A stretch of 64,000 nucleotides of DNA from Roseovarius sp. (GCA_002720475.1 PBIL01000008.1:1-64000); one strand, 5' to 3'; shown: positions 1 through 8,288, numbered from the stretch's first letter. Notes: generated from the letters alone by a model not told the origin. A program made the numbers and translations.

Positions 1-27
1 TGAACCGCGCCGGGTTTGCCGGAGGCT
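1..27. repeat. Terminal inverted repeat of IS3 element, orfB side
   Basis: The 27 bases match the reverse complement of 1292-1318 with one mismatch at base 14 (G here, A in the other copy). Because the transposase is on the minus strand, this is the right-hand repeat (IRR) in transposase orientation. Confidence 0.9.
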
Positions 28-39
28 GATTGATCTTAG

Positions 40-942
40 TTACGCGGCCATGGCTTCAGTTTCCAGAGCTGCGTAGAAATTGGCCTCTGCTTCTGCGGGC
101 GGGATGTTCCCGATCGGCTCGAGCAGGCGGCGGTTGTTGAACCAGTCGACCCATTCGAGTGTGGCGTATTCCACGGCGTCGAAGCTGCGCCATGGGCCGC
201 GACGATGGATGACCTCGGCTTTGAACAGGCCATTGATCGTTTCGGCGAGAGCGTTGTCGTAACTGTCACCGACGCTGCCGACCGATGGTTCGATGCCCGC
301 GTCCGCCAACCGTTCGGTGTATTTGATCGACAGGTATTGGGATCCGCGGTCCGAATGATGGACCAGCCCCATGCCTTTGACCGGGCGGCGTTGATGGACA
401 GCCTGTTCGAGGGCATCGAGGACGAACCCGGCATGAGGGGAGGTGCTGACGCGCCAGCCGACGATGCGTCGGGCATAGGCGTCGATGACGAAGGCGACAT
501 AGACGAACCCTTTCCAGGTGGCGACATAGGTGAAATCCGACACCCACAACATGTTGGGCGCTGGCACGCGGAACTGGCGGTTCACCTTGTCCAGCGGGCA
601 CGGCAGCTTCTTGTCCGGAACTGTCGTCTTCTGCGGCTTGCCGCGGATAATGCCTTGAATACCCATGCTCTTCATCAGCCGTGCCACCGTGCATCTGGCG
701 ACATCAAAGCCTTCCCGGCGCATCTGGTGCCAGACCTTGCGCACGCCGTAGACCTTGTAGTTCTGCTCCCAGACGCGCTCGATCTCGGGTCGCAGCGCCT
801 TGTCGCGCTTGGCCCGATCCGACAACAGGTCAGGGTTCGCCCGCTTGGCCATGTGATCGTAGAACGTTGACGGGGCAATCGGCAGGTGCTTGCAGATCGG
901 CTCGACCCCGATATCCCTGTTCTCTTCGATAAAGGCGATCAT
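40..942 (-). CDS. IS3-family transposase OrfB (DDE integrase domain)
   Basis: The product has 300 residues, a normal full length. An N-terminal HTH_21-type region (about 40-100, with [13 protein letters not shown]) precedes an rve/DDE catalytic core. The three acidic residues are visible in [16 protein letters not shown] and [13 protein letters not shown]. It is probably translated mainly as part of the OrfAB frameshift fusion, although it has its own ATG. The catalytic residues are intact and there is no internal stop, so the element looks functional. Confidence 0.95.
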   Translation of the reverse strand: MIAFIEENRDIGVEPICKHLPIAPSTFYDHMAKRANPDLLSDRAKRDKALRPEIERVWEQNYKVYGVRKVWHQMRREGFDVARCTVARLMKSMGIQGIIRGKPQKTTVPDKKLPCPLDKVNRQFRVPAPNMLWVSDFTYVATWKGFVYVAFVIDAYARRIVGWRVSTSPHAGFVLDALEQAVHQRRPVKGMGLVHHSDRGSQYLSIKYTERLADAGIEPSVGSVGDSYDNALAETINGLFKAEVIHRRGPWRSFDAVEYATLEWVDWFNNRRLLEPIGNIPPAEAEANFYAALETEAMAA

Positions 943-1265
943 GTCCTGGACCGGCGGTCGAGCTCCGCCTGAGCAAAATATGCGGACGCCTTGCGCAGGA
1001 TCTCATTGGCCTGCTTCAGCTCGCGATTCTCGCGTTCCAGCGCCTTCATCTTCTCGGCCATCTCGGTCGGGATGCCCGCGCGTCGGCCGCTGTCCACCTC
1101 GGCCTTCTTGACCCATTCGTTCAGTGTCTGCGGCGCACAGCCGATCTTCGAGGAAATCGACACGATCGCCGACCAGCGGCTCTCATGCTGCCCTTGATTG
1201 TCCAGAACCAGGCGAACGGCACGCTCGCGCACTTCTGGGGAATACTTGTTCGTTGTCTTGCTCAT
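939..1265 (-). CDS. IS3-family transposase OrfA (DNA-binding subunit)
   Basis: The product has 108 residues. The N-terminal half is a helix-turn-helix that recognises the element ends ([14 protein letters not shown] start, [16 protein letters not shown] recognition helix). The C-terminal part (about residues 70-95) is a leucine-zipper-like coiled coil, [20 protein letters not shown], as usual in IS3 OrfA. The stop codon overlaps the orfB start (ATGA). The orfB frame stays open upstream through the end of orfA, so a -1 ribosomal frameshift could give the OrfAB fusion, but I did not locate the slip site with confidence. Confidence 0.93.
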   Translation of the reverse strand: MSKTTNKYSPEVRERAVRLVLDNQGQHESRWSAIVSISSKIGCAPQTLNEWVKKAEVDSGRRAGIPTEMAEKMKALERENRELKQANEILRKASAYFAQAELDRRSRT

Positions 1266-1291
1266 GATGCTCCATCCTACTCAAGAGTTGG

Positions 1292-1318
1292 AGCCTCCGG
1301 CAAATCCGGCGCGGTTCA
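1292..1318. repeat. Terminal inverted repeat of IS3 element, orfA side
   Basis: This is the mate of the repeat at 1-27 and lies 26 bases upstream of the orfA start codon on the minus strand. The transposase promoter would be expected in or just inside it. Base 1319 is the first base of the interrupted host sequence. Confidence 0.9.
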
Positions 1319-1415
1319 CAAACGCGCAGCACCAGCGCTCGATGACAGTGGCAAGAAATGGCGCGACCGGATCGATCGCAAGTATAGCGCAGCAGCGCCG
1401 GGAGGCGTGACATGA
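1319..1415 (+). pseudogene. C-terminal remnant of a phage gene cut by the IS element
   Basis: The reading frame from the IS junction encodes 31 residues, KRAAPALDDSGKKWRDRIDR and about 11 more, then a TGA that overlaps the next ATG (ATGA). It has the look of a basic protein C-terminus, and the coupling to the genes that follow marks it as part of the head operon. The small terminase subunit normally sits directly upstream of the large one, so that is the likeliest identity, but 31 residues are too few to prove it. The rest of the gene lies beyond the left edge of the window. Confidence 0.55.
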
Positions 1416-1516
1416 GCGCCGCTCTGGTCCCAATGCCGCGGAATTTTTTGGAGAGGAGGGCCGACGGAGGAGGTCTTCTTGTTTCGCTCTCAAGGTCCTT
1501 CGAGGTGCTGAAATGA
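1412..1516 (+). CDS. Possible 34-residue coupled phage ORF
   Basis: The ORF runs from an ATG that overlaps the stop of the truncated upstream gene to a TGA that overlaps the ATG of the large terminase, with ATGA at both ends. The peptide starts MSAALVPMPRNFLERRADGG. Double start-stop coupling suggests that ribosomes pass through it, which would keep translation coupled into terL. I recognise no family. It could be a leader for coupling rather than a functional protein, or a chance frame. Confidence 0.35.
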   Translation: MSAALVPMPRNFLERRADGGGLLVSLSRSFEVLK

Positions 1517-3027
1517 GCTCGACCAAGGCGATCCAGTTCCTCGAGACGCTGCGGATCCCGACCGGGCCGCTCGCCGGGCGGCCGGTGAGGCTGGCGAAAT
1601 TCCAGAAGCGGTTCATCCGGGGCGCGTTGAAACGCGACACGTCGATTGCGGCGCTCTCCGTGGCGCGGGGCGGCGGCAAGACGATGCTCAGCGCCGGGCT
1701 TGCCCTGGGCCACCTGATCGGCGCCTACGGCCGGGCCGAGCCTCAGCGCGAGGTGCTGGTGGGCGCGGTCAATGCGGACCAGGCGGGCATCGCGATGAAG
1801 TATGCGCAGGCTCTGGCGCGGTATCTGCCCGCCGACATCCAGGAGCAACTGATCTTCACCCGATCGCCACGGGCCCGGATCGAGTTCACGGGCGACGGCG
1901 GCGGGCATGTGTTCCGGCCCATTCCGGCGGTGGGTGCGTCGATCCTCGGGGCGAGCCCGACGCTGGTGATCATGGACGAAAGGGCGGCATGGCCCGAGGC
2001 CAGCGGGCAGGAGCTCGAGGATGCGCTGCTGTCCGGCGCTCTGAAGCGCGGGGGCAAGACGTTGATGATCTCGACCAGCGCGCCGCACGACCAGCACGCT
2101 TTCAGCCGATGGATCGACGAGCCTCAGCCGGGCGTTTTCGTGCAAGAGCACCGGCCCGAGCCGGGCCTGCCCGCCGATGATCTGGAAAGCCTGAAGGTCG
2201 CGAATCCGGGCAGCGCCGAGGGCATCGGGCCGAAACTCGAGGATCTTCAGGCGGCGGCCAGGCGGGCGATGGCCCGAGGCGGGGCGGCGCTGGCGAGCTT
2301 CAGGAACCTCACCCGCAACGAGCGCGTGGCGGTGGAGAATCGCGGCGTCCTGATCACGACCGAGGATTGGCTGCGCTGCGAAACCGAGACCTTGCCGCCG
2401 CGGGCCGGGCCGGTGGCGATCGGGCTCGACCTTGGCGGCAGCTCATCCATGTCGGCGGCCTGCTACGTCTGGCCCGAGACGGGGCGGCTCGAGGCTCTGG
2501 GCTGGTTTCCCGAGGATCCGTCCTTGCTCGACCGGGGCGCGCGGGATCACTGCGGCGATCTCTACCAGATGATGGCGCAGCGCGGCGAGCTGCGCGTGCT
2601 GGGGGCGCGCACGGTGCCGGTGGCCGCGTGGGTGGACCAGGTCTTGCGGCACGTCGAGAACGAGACCGTGGCCGCGATCTGCGCGGACCGCTTCAAAGCC
2701 TCTGAGCTGTCCGAAGGGCTCGACGCGGCGGGCATCCGTTCGCCGGTGATCTGGCGCGGGTTCGGATGGAAGGACGGGGCCGAGGATATCGAGCGGTTTC
2801 GCCGCTGGGCCTTCGATCGGCGCATATCGGCCGCGCCGTCCCTGTTGCTGCGCTCTGCGCTCGAGGGCGCGGTGACGCTGATCGACCCGGCGGGCAACGC
2901 GAAACTGGCCAAGGGCAAGAGCACGCAGCGGATCGACGCGGCGGCCGCGGCGGTGCTGGCGGTGGCGCAGGCATCGCGCATGGCGGCCCGGCCCCGGAAA
3001 GCAGGGGGCGCGCTGCTATGGGCATGA
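1513..3027 (+). CDS. Phage terminase large subunit
   Basis: This 504-residue protein is the ATP-driven DNA-packaging motor and head-filling nuclease. Visible features are a Walker A-like loop VARGGGKT (about 50-57), Walker B LVIMDE (151-156), a coupling motif ISTSAP (about 186-191), and a C-terminal RNase H-like nuclease domain beginning at GLDLGGS (about 304), whose Asp would bind metal. The length is normal for HK97-type TerL. The start codon overlaps the upstream 34-codon ORF and the stop overlaps the HNH gene, so these are one transcription unit. It appears intact. Confidence 0.93.
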   Translation: MSSTKAIQFLETLRIPTGPLAGRPVRLAKFQKRFIRGALKRDTSIAALSVARGGGKTMLSAGLALGHLIGAYGRAEPQREVLVGAVNADQAGIAMKYAQALARYLPADIQEQLIFTRSPRARIEFTGDGGGHVFRPIPAVGASILGASPTLVIMDERAAWPEASGQELEDALLSGALKRGGKTLMISTSAPHDQHAFSRWIDEPQPGVFVQEHRPEPGLPADDLESLKVANPGSAEGIGPKLEDLQAAARRAMARGGAALASFRNLTRNERVAVENRGVLITTEDWLRCETETLPPRAGPVAIGLDLGGSSSMSAACYVWPETGRLEALGWFPEDPSLLDRGARDHCGDLYQMMAQRGELRVLGARTVPVAAWVDQVLRHVENETVAAICADRFKASELSEGLDAAGIRSPVIWRGFGWKDGAEDIERFRRWAFDRRISAAPSLLLRSALEGAVTLIDPAGNAKLAKGKSTQRIDAAAAAVLAVAQASRMAARPRKAGGALLWA

Positions 3028-3344
3028 GGTTTCAGCGCCACGGTGCGCACGTTTACCGGGATCGTCGCTGGCCCGCCCTGCGGATGGCCGCAAAGCGGCG
3101 CGACGGCTGGGCCTGCGTCCAGTGTGGCAGCCGTCACCGGCTTGAGGTCGATCACGTCAGGCCGGTGCGCGACCGGCCCGATCTCGCTTTCGAGCTCACG
3201 AACCTACAGACCGTGTGCGCGTCCTGCCACACGCGGAAAACGCGGCTCGAGTGCGGGCATCCCGAGCTCAGCCCGGAGCGCCGGAAATGGCGCGAGATCG
3301 TCGCGGAAATGCGGCGAGAACAATCTGGCAACATAGGAGAATGA
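3018..3344 (+). CDS. Phage HNH endonuclease
   Basis: The product has 108 residues with a single HNH domain. CxxC (33/36) and CxxC (67/70) form the zinc knuckles, DH (45/46) is the first H of the motif, N62 is the N and H71 the last H. Small HNH proteins beside terL in HK97-like phages and in capsid-forming satellites assist terminase in cutting cos DNA during packaging. The gene overlaps the end of terL. ATG 3018 is chosen for the G-rich ribosome site about 9 bases upstream; ATG 3024 is an alternative with an ATGA overlap. The stop is one base from the capsid start. Confidence 0.9.
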   Translation: MGMRFQRHGAHVYRDRRWPALRMAAKRRDGWACVQCGSRHRLEVDHVRPVRDRPDLAFELTNLQTVCASCHTRKTRLECGHPELSPERRKWREIVAEMRREQSGNIGE

Positions 3345-3345
3345 C

Positions 3346-4605
3346 ATGCTGGACTCTGTGAAAATCCAACGGCGGCAATCGGAGATCCGCCAGACCCTGG
3401 CCGGACTGGTCGGGAAGGAAAACCCCGACGAGGCCGAAACCCGGCAGATGGCCGAGCTCGATACCGAGTATCGCCAGAATGAAACCCGCTATCGCGCGGC
3501 CCTCATCGCCGAGGACCAGGAACGCCGCGAGGCCGGGGCCGATCTGGAAACCCGTGACTCGCGCGAGTGGGCCGACATGCTGGGCCGCTTCGAGGTGCGG
3601 CAGGTCGCGATGGCTCTGGACCACGGCCACCAGCTCGACGGCGAGACGGCCGAGATCGTGCAGGAGCTGCGAAGCCAAGGGGCCTATCAGGGCATTCCGG
3701 TGCCGTGGCAGGCGCTGGAAACGCGCGCCGGTGAGACGGTGGCCAGCGGCACGCCTGACCCGGTGCAGACCCGCCCGATCATTGACCGGCTTTTCCCGGC
3801 ATCGGTGGCGGCGCGCATGGGCGCCCAGATGATCAATATCGCGCAGGGCGAGGCCGAGTATCCCGTGGCCACGTCTGGCGCGTCTGTCGGCTGGCAGACC
3901 AGCGAGACGGGCGACGTTGCGGCGCCGTCCGCCTATGCCACCACCGACAAGCCGCTGGCCCCGGATCATACCCTGGGCGTCCAGATGAAGATCACGCGCA
4001 AGGCGCTGAAACAGTCGGGCGCGGCGCTCGAGCAGGCGGTGCGGCGCGACATGAACGGCGCGATTGCGCAAGAGGTCGATCGGGTTTCGTTCCTGGGGGC
4101 GGGCTCGAGCGGCGAGCAGCTGGGCGTCATCGCGGGCGCTGCGACCTACGGGATCACCGAGACCGCGATCGACGCGGCACCGAGCTGGGCGGCGTTCCGG
4201 GCGGCGGTGGTGCGGTTCATGACGGCGAACGCGGCGGGCAGCCCGGACGCGGTGCGCATGATGATCCGGCCCGAGGTCTGGTCCGATCTCGACGATGCGC
4301 TCATCACCGGCACGGCGGTTTCGGAATGGGAACGCCTGACCCGCAATATCCCGGCGGGCAACGTGGCCATGTCGAGCAATGCGCTGGCGGCCCCGGCGGG
4401 CTCGCCCGAAGTGACCAAGGCGCTCTTGACCACCACGGCGGGCGGCGTCGCGCCGTTCTTCGTGGCGACCTGGGGCGCGGTGGACCTGATCCGGGATCCG
4501 TATAGCGACGCGGCGTCCGGTGGTCTGCGGCTCACGGCGCTGGCGACGATGGATATCACGGTGGCGCGGGCGGTGCAGCTCGAGGTGCTCACGGGGCTGC
4601 AGTGA
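3346..4605 (+). CDS. HK97-family major capsid protein
   Basis: The product has 419 residues. The first 75 or so are highly charged and helical (RQSEIRQTLAGLVGKE and following), like the delta/scaffold domain that the prohead protease removes. The HK97-fold body follows, with typical segments such as ITRKALKQSG, YPVATSG and RMMIRPEVW. It builds the icosahedral shell. It lies one base after the HNH gene and ahead of the protease, whereas most HK97-like operons run portal-protease-capsid. No lesion is visible. Confidence 0.9.
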   Translation: MLDSVKIQRRQSEIRQTLAGLVGKENPDEAETRQMAELDTEYRQNETRYRAALIAEDQERREAGADLETRDSREWADMLGRFEVRQVAMALDHGHQLDGETAEIVQELRSQGAYQGIPVPWQALETRAGETVASGTPDPVQTRPIIDRLFPASVAARMGAQMINIAQGEAEYPVATSGASVGWQTSETGDVAAPSAYATTDKPLAPDHTLGVQMKITRKALKQSGAALEQAVRRDMNGAIAQEVDRVSFLGAGSSGEQLGVIAGAATYGITETAIDAAPSWAAFRAAVVRFMTANAAGSPDAVRMMIRPEVWSDLDDALITGTAVSEWERLTRNIPAGNVAMSSNALAAPAGSPEVTKALLTTTAGGVAPFFVATWGAVDLIRDPYSDAASGGLRLTALATMDITVARAVQLEVLTGLQ

Positions 4606-5246
4606 TGCTGTTCGGGGCATATCTTGAAGGCGGCGGGCTCGAGGTCCGCCGCCGATCCGGGGGCGGCGTCCGGCTTGCGGGCCGCTTTCCCTATCGCAAG
4701 ACGGCAACGCTCAGCGACGGCGGGCGCACCGGTCGACCGCGGAAAGAGGTTTTCGAGCCGCGCGCCTTCGCGTTCCGCGTGGAGGATCCGACCAAGGAAA
4801 TCCACCTGCTGGTGGGCCACGACTACAACCGGCCGCTGGCATCGAAGCTCACCGGCACGCTGACGCTCACCGACTCCGACGATGCGCTCAGCTTCACGGC
4901 GGATGTGCCCGAAGAGATCGCGCAAACGAGCTACGGCAAGGACGTGATCGCTCAGATCGGCGCCGGGCTGGCGTTCGGGGTCTCGCCGGGGTTTCGCATT
5001 CCGCCCGAGCGCGCCGTGGCCGAGCCGGAATTCATCGAGGAGGAACCCGACGATGGCACGCTTGACGAGAACGGGGATCCCCGGCGCGGCGCCCTGATCC
5101 GGCATGTGCGCGAGGCGTTGCTGTATGAGCTCAGCATCGTCACCCGGCCCGCGTTCAAGCAGACCGAGATCGAGGTCGAGAAACGAAACTGGCAGCCCGC
5201 CAAGGTGATCCGGCCCGTGCTGCATCATTCCGCGAGGTGGCGGTGA
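4605..5246 (+). CDS. HK97-family prohead protease
   Basis: The product has 213 residues from ATG 4605, which shares its A with the capsid stop (TGATG); GTG 4602 is one codon earlier. The herpes/HK97 assembly-protease fold is marked by the catalytic His in LLVGHDYNRPL (about residue 72) and the catalytic Ser in LLYELSIVTRPAF (about 177). It would cleave the capsid scaffold domain during head maturation. An acidic insert (IEEEPDDGTLDENGD) separates the two halves. Its position downstream of the capsid gene is unusual. Confidence 0.9.
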   Translation: MLFGAYLEGGGLEVRRRSGGGVRLAGRFPYRKTATLSDGGRTGRPRKEVFEPRAFAFRVEDPTKEIHLLVGHDYNRPLASKLTGTLTLTDSDDALSFTADVPEEIAQTSYGKDVIAQIGAGLAFGVSPGFRIPPERAVAEPEFIEEEPDDGTLDENGDPRRGALIRHVREALLYELSIVTRPAFKQTEIEVEKRNWQPAKVIRPVLHHSARWR

Positions 5247-5788
5247 TGGACGATATGATGATCTGCGAACGGCGGGAAGAGTTTCCCGCGACCTATCCCG
5301 ACACGCCGGAGGGCCTTCTGAGCGACAAGGCGGCGGCGCTCGACGACGTTCTGATCTGGGACCGGATCGAAAGCTACATCGCGCACCGCTGGACCGAGCG
5401 CGAGGTGGTGTGGATCGTTCTGGGCCCCGGTGAGTTCGTCCCCGATCTGAAACCGGCGACGATCACGGCGCAAGAGGTCTGGAGCGCCACGGGATACGTT
5501 GCCACGAGCCTCGACCCGTCGCCCCTGGGCGGCGTCATGCTGCCCGGTGATGGCCACTACCGCTTCACGGCGACCGTGGGCGGGGGAACGGTGCCAGCGG
5601 GCGTCTGGGAGGCTTTCCGGCGGCTGGCCGAGTATTACGCCGAGCGCCCGCGGCACCAGGGCGCCGGACGTGTCACCAATGAAACCGGGCCACTGAAAAC
5701 CGATTTTGACCGCACGCCCAAGTGGGTTGCCATGGCGATGCAGCTGAGCGGCGCGGCGGACCTGCTGCGCCAATACAGGAGGGCCTGA
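5246..5788 (+). CDS. Probable phage head-tail connector protein
   Basis: This 180-residue protein starts at ATG 5246 within the protease stop (TGATG); in-frame GTGs at 5237 and 5243 are alternatives. The N-terminal part is acidic with alternating helices, and the C-terminal segment WEAFRRLAEYYAE...MQLSGAADLLRQYRRA is helical and basic, like the gp6-type head-completion or connector proteins between portal and tail. The assignment rests mainly on position between protease and portal and on size; no diagnostic motif is visible. It is followed two bases later by the portal gene. Confidence 0.55.
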   Translation: MDDMMICERREEFPATYPDTPEGLLSDKAAALDDVLIWDRIESYIAHRWTEREVVWIVLGPGEFVPDLKPATITAQEVWSATGYVATSLDPSPLGGVMLPGDGHYRFTATVGGGTVPAGVWEAFRRLAEYYAERPRHQGAGRVTNETGPLKTDFDRTPKWVAMAMQLSGAADLLRQYRRA

Positions 5789-5790
5789 GC

Positions 5791-6876
5791 ATGGGCATTC
5801 TCGACCTTTTCCGGCGGCGCGAGACCGAGCCGCGAACCGAGACGCGGGCCAGCGCAAGCGGCTTCACGGCCGAGATCATGGCGGCGCGCGAAAGCTACAT
5901 CAGCGGGCGGCGCGGGCTGGCCGAGCTGACGGCCACGGCGCAGACCTGCATCAGCCTGTGGAGCGACGCTCTGAGCCTTGCGGACGTGACGGGCACCGAC
6001 ATGCTCACCCGGCGCGACATGGCGCTTGTGGGCCGGTCTCTGGCGCTGAGGGGCGAGGCTCTTTTCCTGATCACCGATCGGGGCCTTGTGCCGGCCGCCG
6101 ATTGGGATCTGTCGACCCGCGACGGCCAGCCGCGCGCCTATCGCATGTCGATCTCCGAGGCGGGCGGGGGTCGCACCATGACGGCGCTGGCCGCCGAGGT
6201 GCTGCATCTGCGCATCGGCTGCGACCCGGTGGCGCCCTGGCTGGGCACGGCACCGCTGCGCCGGGCAACGCTCACCGCGTCGATGCTGCACGCGGTCGAG
6301 GCGGCCCTGGGCGAGACCTTCGAGAATGCGCCGATCGGCACCAGCGTTCTGCCGTTCCCCGAAACGCCGGGCACCGACATGGAAAAGCTGGGGCGCGGGT
6401 TCCGGGGCAAGCGGGGCCGCGTGCTCTTGCGAGAGAGTGTCCAGGTGACGGCGGCGGGCGGCCCGGCCCCGGCGCAGGACTGGCGGCCGTCCGACATGAC
6501 GCCGGATCTCTCGCGCGCGATGACCAGGGAGACGCTGGCGGCCGCGCGGGATGCGATCTGCGGCGCGTTCGGAGTTCTGCCCGGCCTTCTCTACAACGCC
6601 ACCACGGGGCCGATGGTGCGCGAGGCGCAGCGCCACCTTGCGACCTGGACCTTGCAACCGATCGCCATGCAGATCGCCGAGGAGGCCACCGCCAAGCTGG
6701 GGGCCGAGGTGACGGTCGACACGCTCAGACCGCTTCAGGCTTACGACGCGGGCGGCCGGGCGCGGTCTGTCTCTGCGGTCATCGGCGCACTGGCCACGGC
6801 CAAGGCGGCCGGGATCGAGCCGGGCGAGATCGAGCGCGTCATGAGCCTGGTGGATTGGCAGGCGGAAAGACGCTGA
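5791..6876 (+). CDS. Phage portal protein (HK97 type)
   Basis: The product has 361 residues from ATG 5791, preceded by a good AGGAGGG site. It forms the dodecameric ring through which DNA enters the head. Portal-like features are the start MGILDLFRRRE, a mid-region WLGTAPLRRATLTASMLHAVE, and FGVLPGLLYNATTGPMVREA followed by a C-terminal helical crown. It is shorter than the roughly 420 residues of HK97 portal, mainly in the N-terminal wing. It comes last in the head cluster rather than first, which is a permuted order. Confidence 0.85.
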   Translation: MGILDLFRRRETEPRTETRASASGFTAEIMAARESYISGRRGLAELTATAQTCISLWSDALSLADVTGTDMLTRRDMALVGRSLALRGEALFLITDRGLVPAADWDLSTRDGQPRAYRMSISEAGGGRTMTALAAEVLHLRIGCDPVAPWLGTAPLRRATLTASMLHAVEAALGETFENAPIGTSVLPFPETPGTDMEKLGRGFRGKRGRVLLRESVQVTAAGGPAPAQDWRPSDMTPDLSRAMTRETLAAARDAICGAFGVLPGLLYNATTGPMVREAQRHLATWTLQPIAMQIAEEATAKLGAEVTVDTLRPLQAYDAGGRARSVSAVIGALATAKAAGIEPGEIERVMSLVDWQAERR

Positions 6877-6947
6877 TCGCCATTTGCGACTGAGAAGTGA
6901 ACCGAGGGCGGCGCAGACTGAGGGCGCACTGACAGAAAGGAAACCAC

Positions 6948-7295
6948 ATGACCGACACCACCGACACCACCCGCGACGAGCTCGCGCGCGACATGCGCGA
7001 CGCCTACGAGACCCGCGACGAGCTTGGGCAGGCGTTGTTTCATCTCGCCGTTGCGGCGGCGGCCCGAGGCGACATGCAGATGATGCGCGACCTGTTCGAA
7101 ATCGACCGGATGCAGCGACGGGGCGGACAAGGCGTCAATCTGGATTCGTGCGGCGCGTTCGGCGCACTGGCGCAGCGCGTGAAGGGCGAAGAGCTGTGCC
7201 AGTGGGCGCGTGCAGTCTCGGCCTGCATGGACCTGGGCGGCCCTGACATTCTCCATGCGCTCGACGGGCTCGCCCGGCGGCGGGCGTGCCATTGA
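6948..7295 (+). CDS. Hypothetical phage-island protein
   Basis: The product has 115 residues, is acidic at the N-terminus (MTDTTDTTRDELARDMRD) and then helical, with three Cys scattered in the C-terminal half (CGAFGAL, ELCQWARAVSAC). I do not recognise the family. A ribosome site GAAAGGAA lies just upstream. It follows the portal gene after 71 bases and precedes the zinc-finger genes by 3 bases, so it is transcribed with them. In a normal prophage this position would hold head-tail joining or tail genes. Confidence 0.6.
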   Translation: MTDTTDTTRDELARDMRDAYETRDELGQALFHLAVAAAARGDMQMMRDLFEIDRMQRRGGQGVNLDSCGAFGALAQRVKGEELCQWARAVSACMDLGGPDILHALDGLARRRACH

Positions 7296-7298
7296 GGG

Positions 7299-7745
7299 AT
7301 GGCGCGGCGCGAGCAATTCAGGGTCCGCTACCGCGCGCGGATCGTGCGGCGCATGGCCATTGTGATGCTGGCCGACCTTCAGAACGGTGTGACGGCCTCT
7401 CTCTTCGCCTATGAGGGCGCGTTCATCGCCGAGCTGCGATCGACCTTGTGCCTTCTGGGCTGGCCCTGGCCGACCGCGAACCAGGCCGCGCGCGATCTGG
7501 TGGCCGAAGCGCTGCGGCGGATCAATGCGGAGCGGCCGAGCTGGAACGAGGGGCAGCGCGAGTGGACCATTCAGGCCGGGACTCTGATCGCACGAACGCG
7601 GTGCGTCATCTGCCACAAGCGGCTCACCGGCGACCAGACCAAATTCTGTAGCAAGATCTGCGCTGACCGGCAGCATGCGCGACTCGCGCGTTTGCGGGAG
7701 GCGAGCGAGGACAAGGCGATATGCACGGCGATCCGCTCGATATGA
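7299..7745 (+). CDS. Small protein with C-terminal Cys4 zinc finger
   Basis: The product has 148 residues. The N-terminal 100 are helical and basic without a recognised domain. A Cys4 motif follows, C102-x2-C105-x11-C117-x3-C121 (RCVICHK...FCSKICAD), which resembles the four fingers of the next gene. The stop overlaps the next start (ATGA at 7742). It may bind DNA or RNA, or join a protein complex; no enzymatic motif is seen. Sharing the finger type with its neighbour suggests common descent or joint action. Confidence 0.65.
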   Translation: MARREQFRVRYRARIVRRMAIVMLADLQNGVTASLFAYEGAFIAELRSTLCLLGWPWPTANQAARDLVAEALRRINAERPSWNEGQREWTIQAGTLIARTRCVICHKRLTGDQTKFCSKICADRQHARLARLREASEDKAICTAIRSI

Positions 7746-8269
7746 GGGCCCTCTGCGAGCACTGCGGCGAAGAGCTGCCAGCGGGCTCGAGGTCTCATCG
7801 GAAATACTGCGGAACGAAATGCTGCAACGCATCTCAGACTGCGCTGTTCACGGTCGCGCGGCTCGAGGCCAAGGCGGGCCGGTCCTGCGCATGGTGCGGC
7901 GGGCCGATCTCACCGGCAAAGCGCATGGGAGCGCTCTACTGTTCGCGCAAATGTCGGGAAGCTGTCAAAGGTCACCGGCTGCAAAAGCTGCGGCGCGAGC
8001 GGCGCGAGGGGCGGATCTGCGCCGAGTGTGGGGCGGCGATATCGCCTGAGATAAAGAAGCGGGTGATCTATTGCAGCCTGATATGCGGCCTGCGGGCGCG
8101 TTCGAAGGCGCAGCGCCGCGAACGATTTGCAGGGCGTAGCTGCGCCGAGTGCGGGAATGAGATGCCACCAGCAAAGCGTGCGGGCGCGCTCTATTGCTCG
8201 ACGCGCTGTCATGACAGAGCTGCGAAAAGACGGAGACGGGCACGGCGGCGCGGGATCGGCGCTGGCTGA
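7742..8269 (+). CDS. Protein with four tandem Cys4 zinc fingers
   Basis: The product has 175 residues from ATG 7742, which overlaps the upstream stop; an upstream ATG at 7721 is less likely. Four near-identical modules of form C-x2-C-x14-C-x3-C use Cys 5/8/23/27, 49/52/67/71, 93/96/111/115 and 134/137/152/156. Module spacing is 44, 44 and 41 residues, and each Y/KYC-xx-xC is followed by a strongly basic linker. The C-terminus is polyarginine (KRRRRARRRG). This points to a nucleic-acid-binding protein built by internal duplication. I know no named family for it. It lies near the tRNA end of the island. Confidence 0.7.
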   Translation: MRALCEHCGEELPAGSRSHRKYCGTKCCNASQTALFTVARLEAKAGRSCAWCGGPISPAKRMGALYCSRKCREAVKGHRLQKLRRERREGRICAECGAAISPEIKKRVIYCSLICGLRARSKAQRRERFAGRSCAECGNEMPPAKRAGALYCSTRCHDRAAKRRRRARRRGIGAG

Positions 8270-8288
8270 ATGCCAGAAGAGCGTCGAT

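Larger units (their letters stand above)
1..1318 (-). mobile_element. Complete IS3-family insertion sequence
   Basis: The element is bounded by 27-bp inverted repeats with one mismatch, at 1-27 and 1292-1318. Both outer ends start TGAACCGCGCCGG. It carries two consecutive transposase frames on the minus strand, orfA and orfB, overlapping by 4 bases, which is the standard IS3 layout with a -1 frameshift to make OrfAB. Its left end is the first base of the window, so the left target duplication cannot be seen. It interrupts a gene just upstream of the phage terminase gene. Both frames are intact, so it may still be active. Confidence 0.93.
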
